Shown one piece after another: positions 6,281 through 6,367 of a stretch of DNA of 6,367 bases. Made by a program: the position numbers and the translations under genes. The stretch's first letter is position 1; every line of letters begins with the position of its first letter. This DNA is from an uncultured Clostridia bacterium (GTDB lineage: Bacteria > Bacillota > Clostridia > Christensenellales > Borkfalkiaceae). The notes under the pieces were generated by a model that was given only the letters and a program-made list of their open reading frames with translations, searched no databases and was not told where the DNA came from. Location: assembly GCA_947174975.1 (NCBI GenBank), contig CAMWLA010000069.1, positions 1-6,367 on the forward strand. The letters are read 5' to 3'.

Positions 6281-6367
6281 ATGAGTAAATGGGTAACGGT
6301 TTGGGGCAACGCGACTTCGATTGCGGAGCATCGCCCCGAAACTTATGCTAAGAATATTACCTTGCGG
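6281..6367 (+). CDS. Start of a gene, possibly an SGNH/GDSL-type hydrolase (3' truncated by window edge)
   Basis: The 29 visible residues begin MSKWVTVWGNATSIAE and continue HRPETYAKNITLR to the window end. The W-V-x-x-W-G start followed by a short loop and a strand such as NITLR resembles the N-terminus of clostridial SGNH/GDSL esterase-like proteins. The catalytic GDS, GxND and DxxH blocks would lie beyond the window, so the assignment rests on similarity by memory and is tentative. An in-frame TAA at 6269-6271 limits upstream extension and makes ATG 6281 the only ATG or GTG/TTG start in reach. There is no signal peptide. A -10-like box ends only 6 nt upstream, suggesting a leaderless mRNA. 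Confidence 0.55.
   Translation, partial: MSKWVTVWGNATSIAEHRPETYAKNITLR

Overview
The window looks like a chromosomal segment of an uncultured anaerobic gut-type Clostridia (Firmicutes). This is inferred from moderate-to-low GC coding sequence, AT-rich intergenic DNA with sigma-A-like extended -10 promoters, the Gram-positive lipoprotein signal peptides, and the BspA-type leucine-rich repeat (LRR_5) and Cys-rich repeat modules that are common in surface proteins of such bacteria. No rRNA, tRNA, CRISPR array, integrase or insertion sequence was seen.

Layout, all on the + strand. Positions 1-306 are the 3' end of tilS (tRNA-Ile lysidine synthetase). A 51-nt gap leads to a small DUF378-family membrane protein (358-600), followed by a strong intrinsic terminator (612-650). 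An extended -10 promoter then drives a 1050-residue Cys-rich/LRR lipoprotein gene (721-3873). After a weaker hairpin (3890-3923), a second promoter of almost identical design drives a 743-residue paralogue (4000-6231). A 49-nt spacer holds a third promoter, placed so close to the next ATG (6281) that the transcript would be leaderless. That last gene runs off the window and its 29 visible residues resemble the start of SGNH/GDSL-type hydrolases.

The two large genes are the centre of interest. Both encode a lipoprotein signal peptide, a Cys-containing entry module, a tandem array of 40-41-residue Cys/His repeats (five copies in the first, seven in the second), a CxxC closing module, a BspA-like LRR domain with characteristic inserts, and a YYYSETQP/GNFWHY tail ending in Trp. 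The first protein carries this module set twice and appears to be a head-to-tail fusion of two such proteins, with the tail and signal peptide lost at the junction. The pair, including its promoters, most likely arose by tandem duplication. The expected location is the outer face of the cytoplasmic membrane, and a role in adhesion or surface interaction is inferred from the family only.
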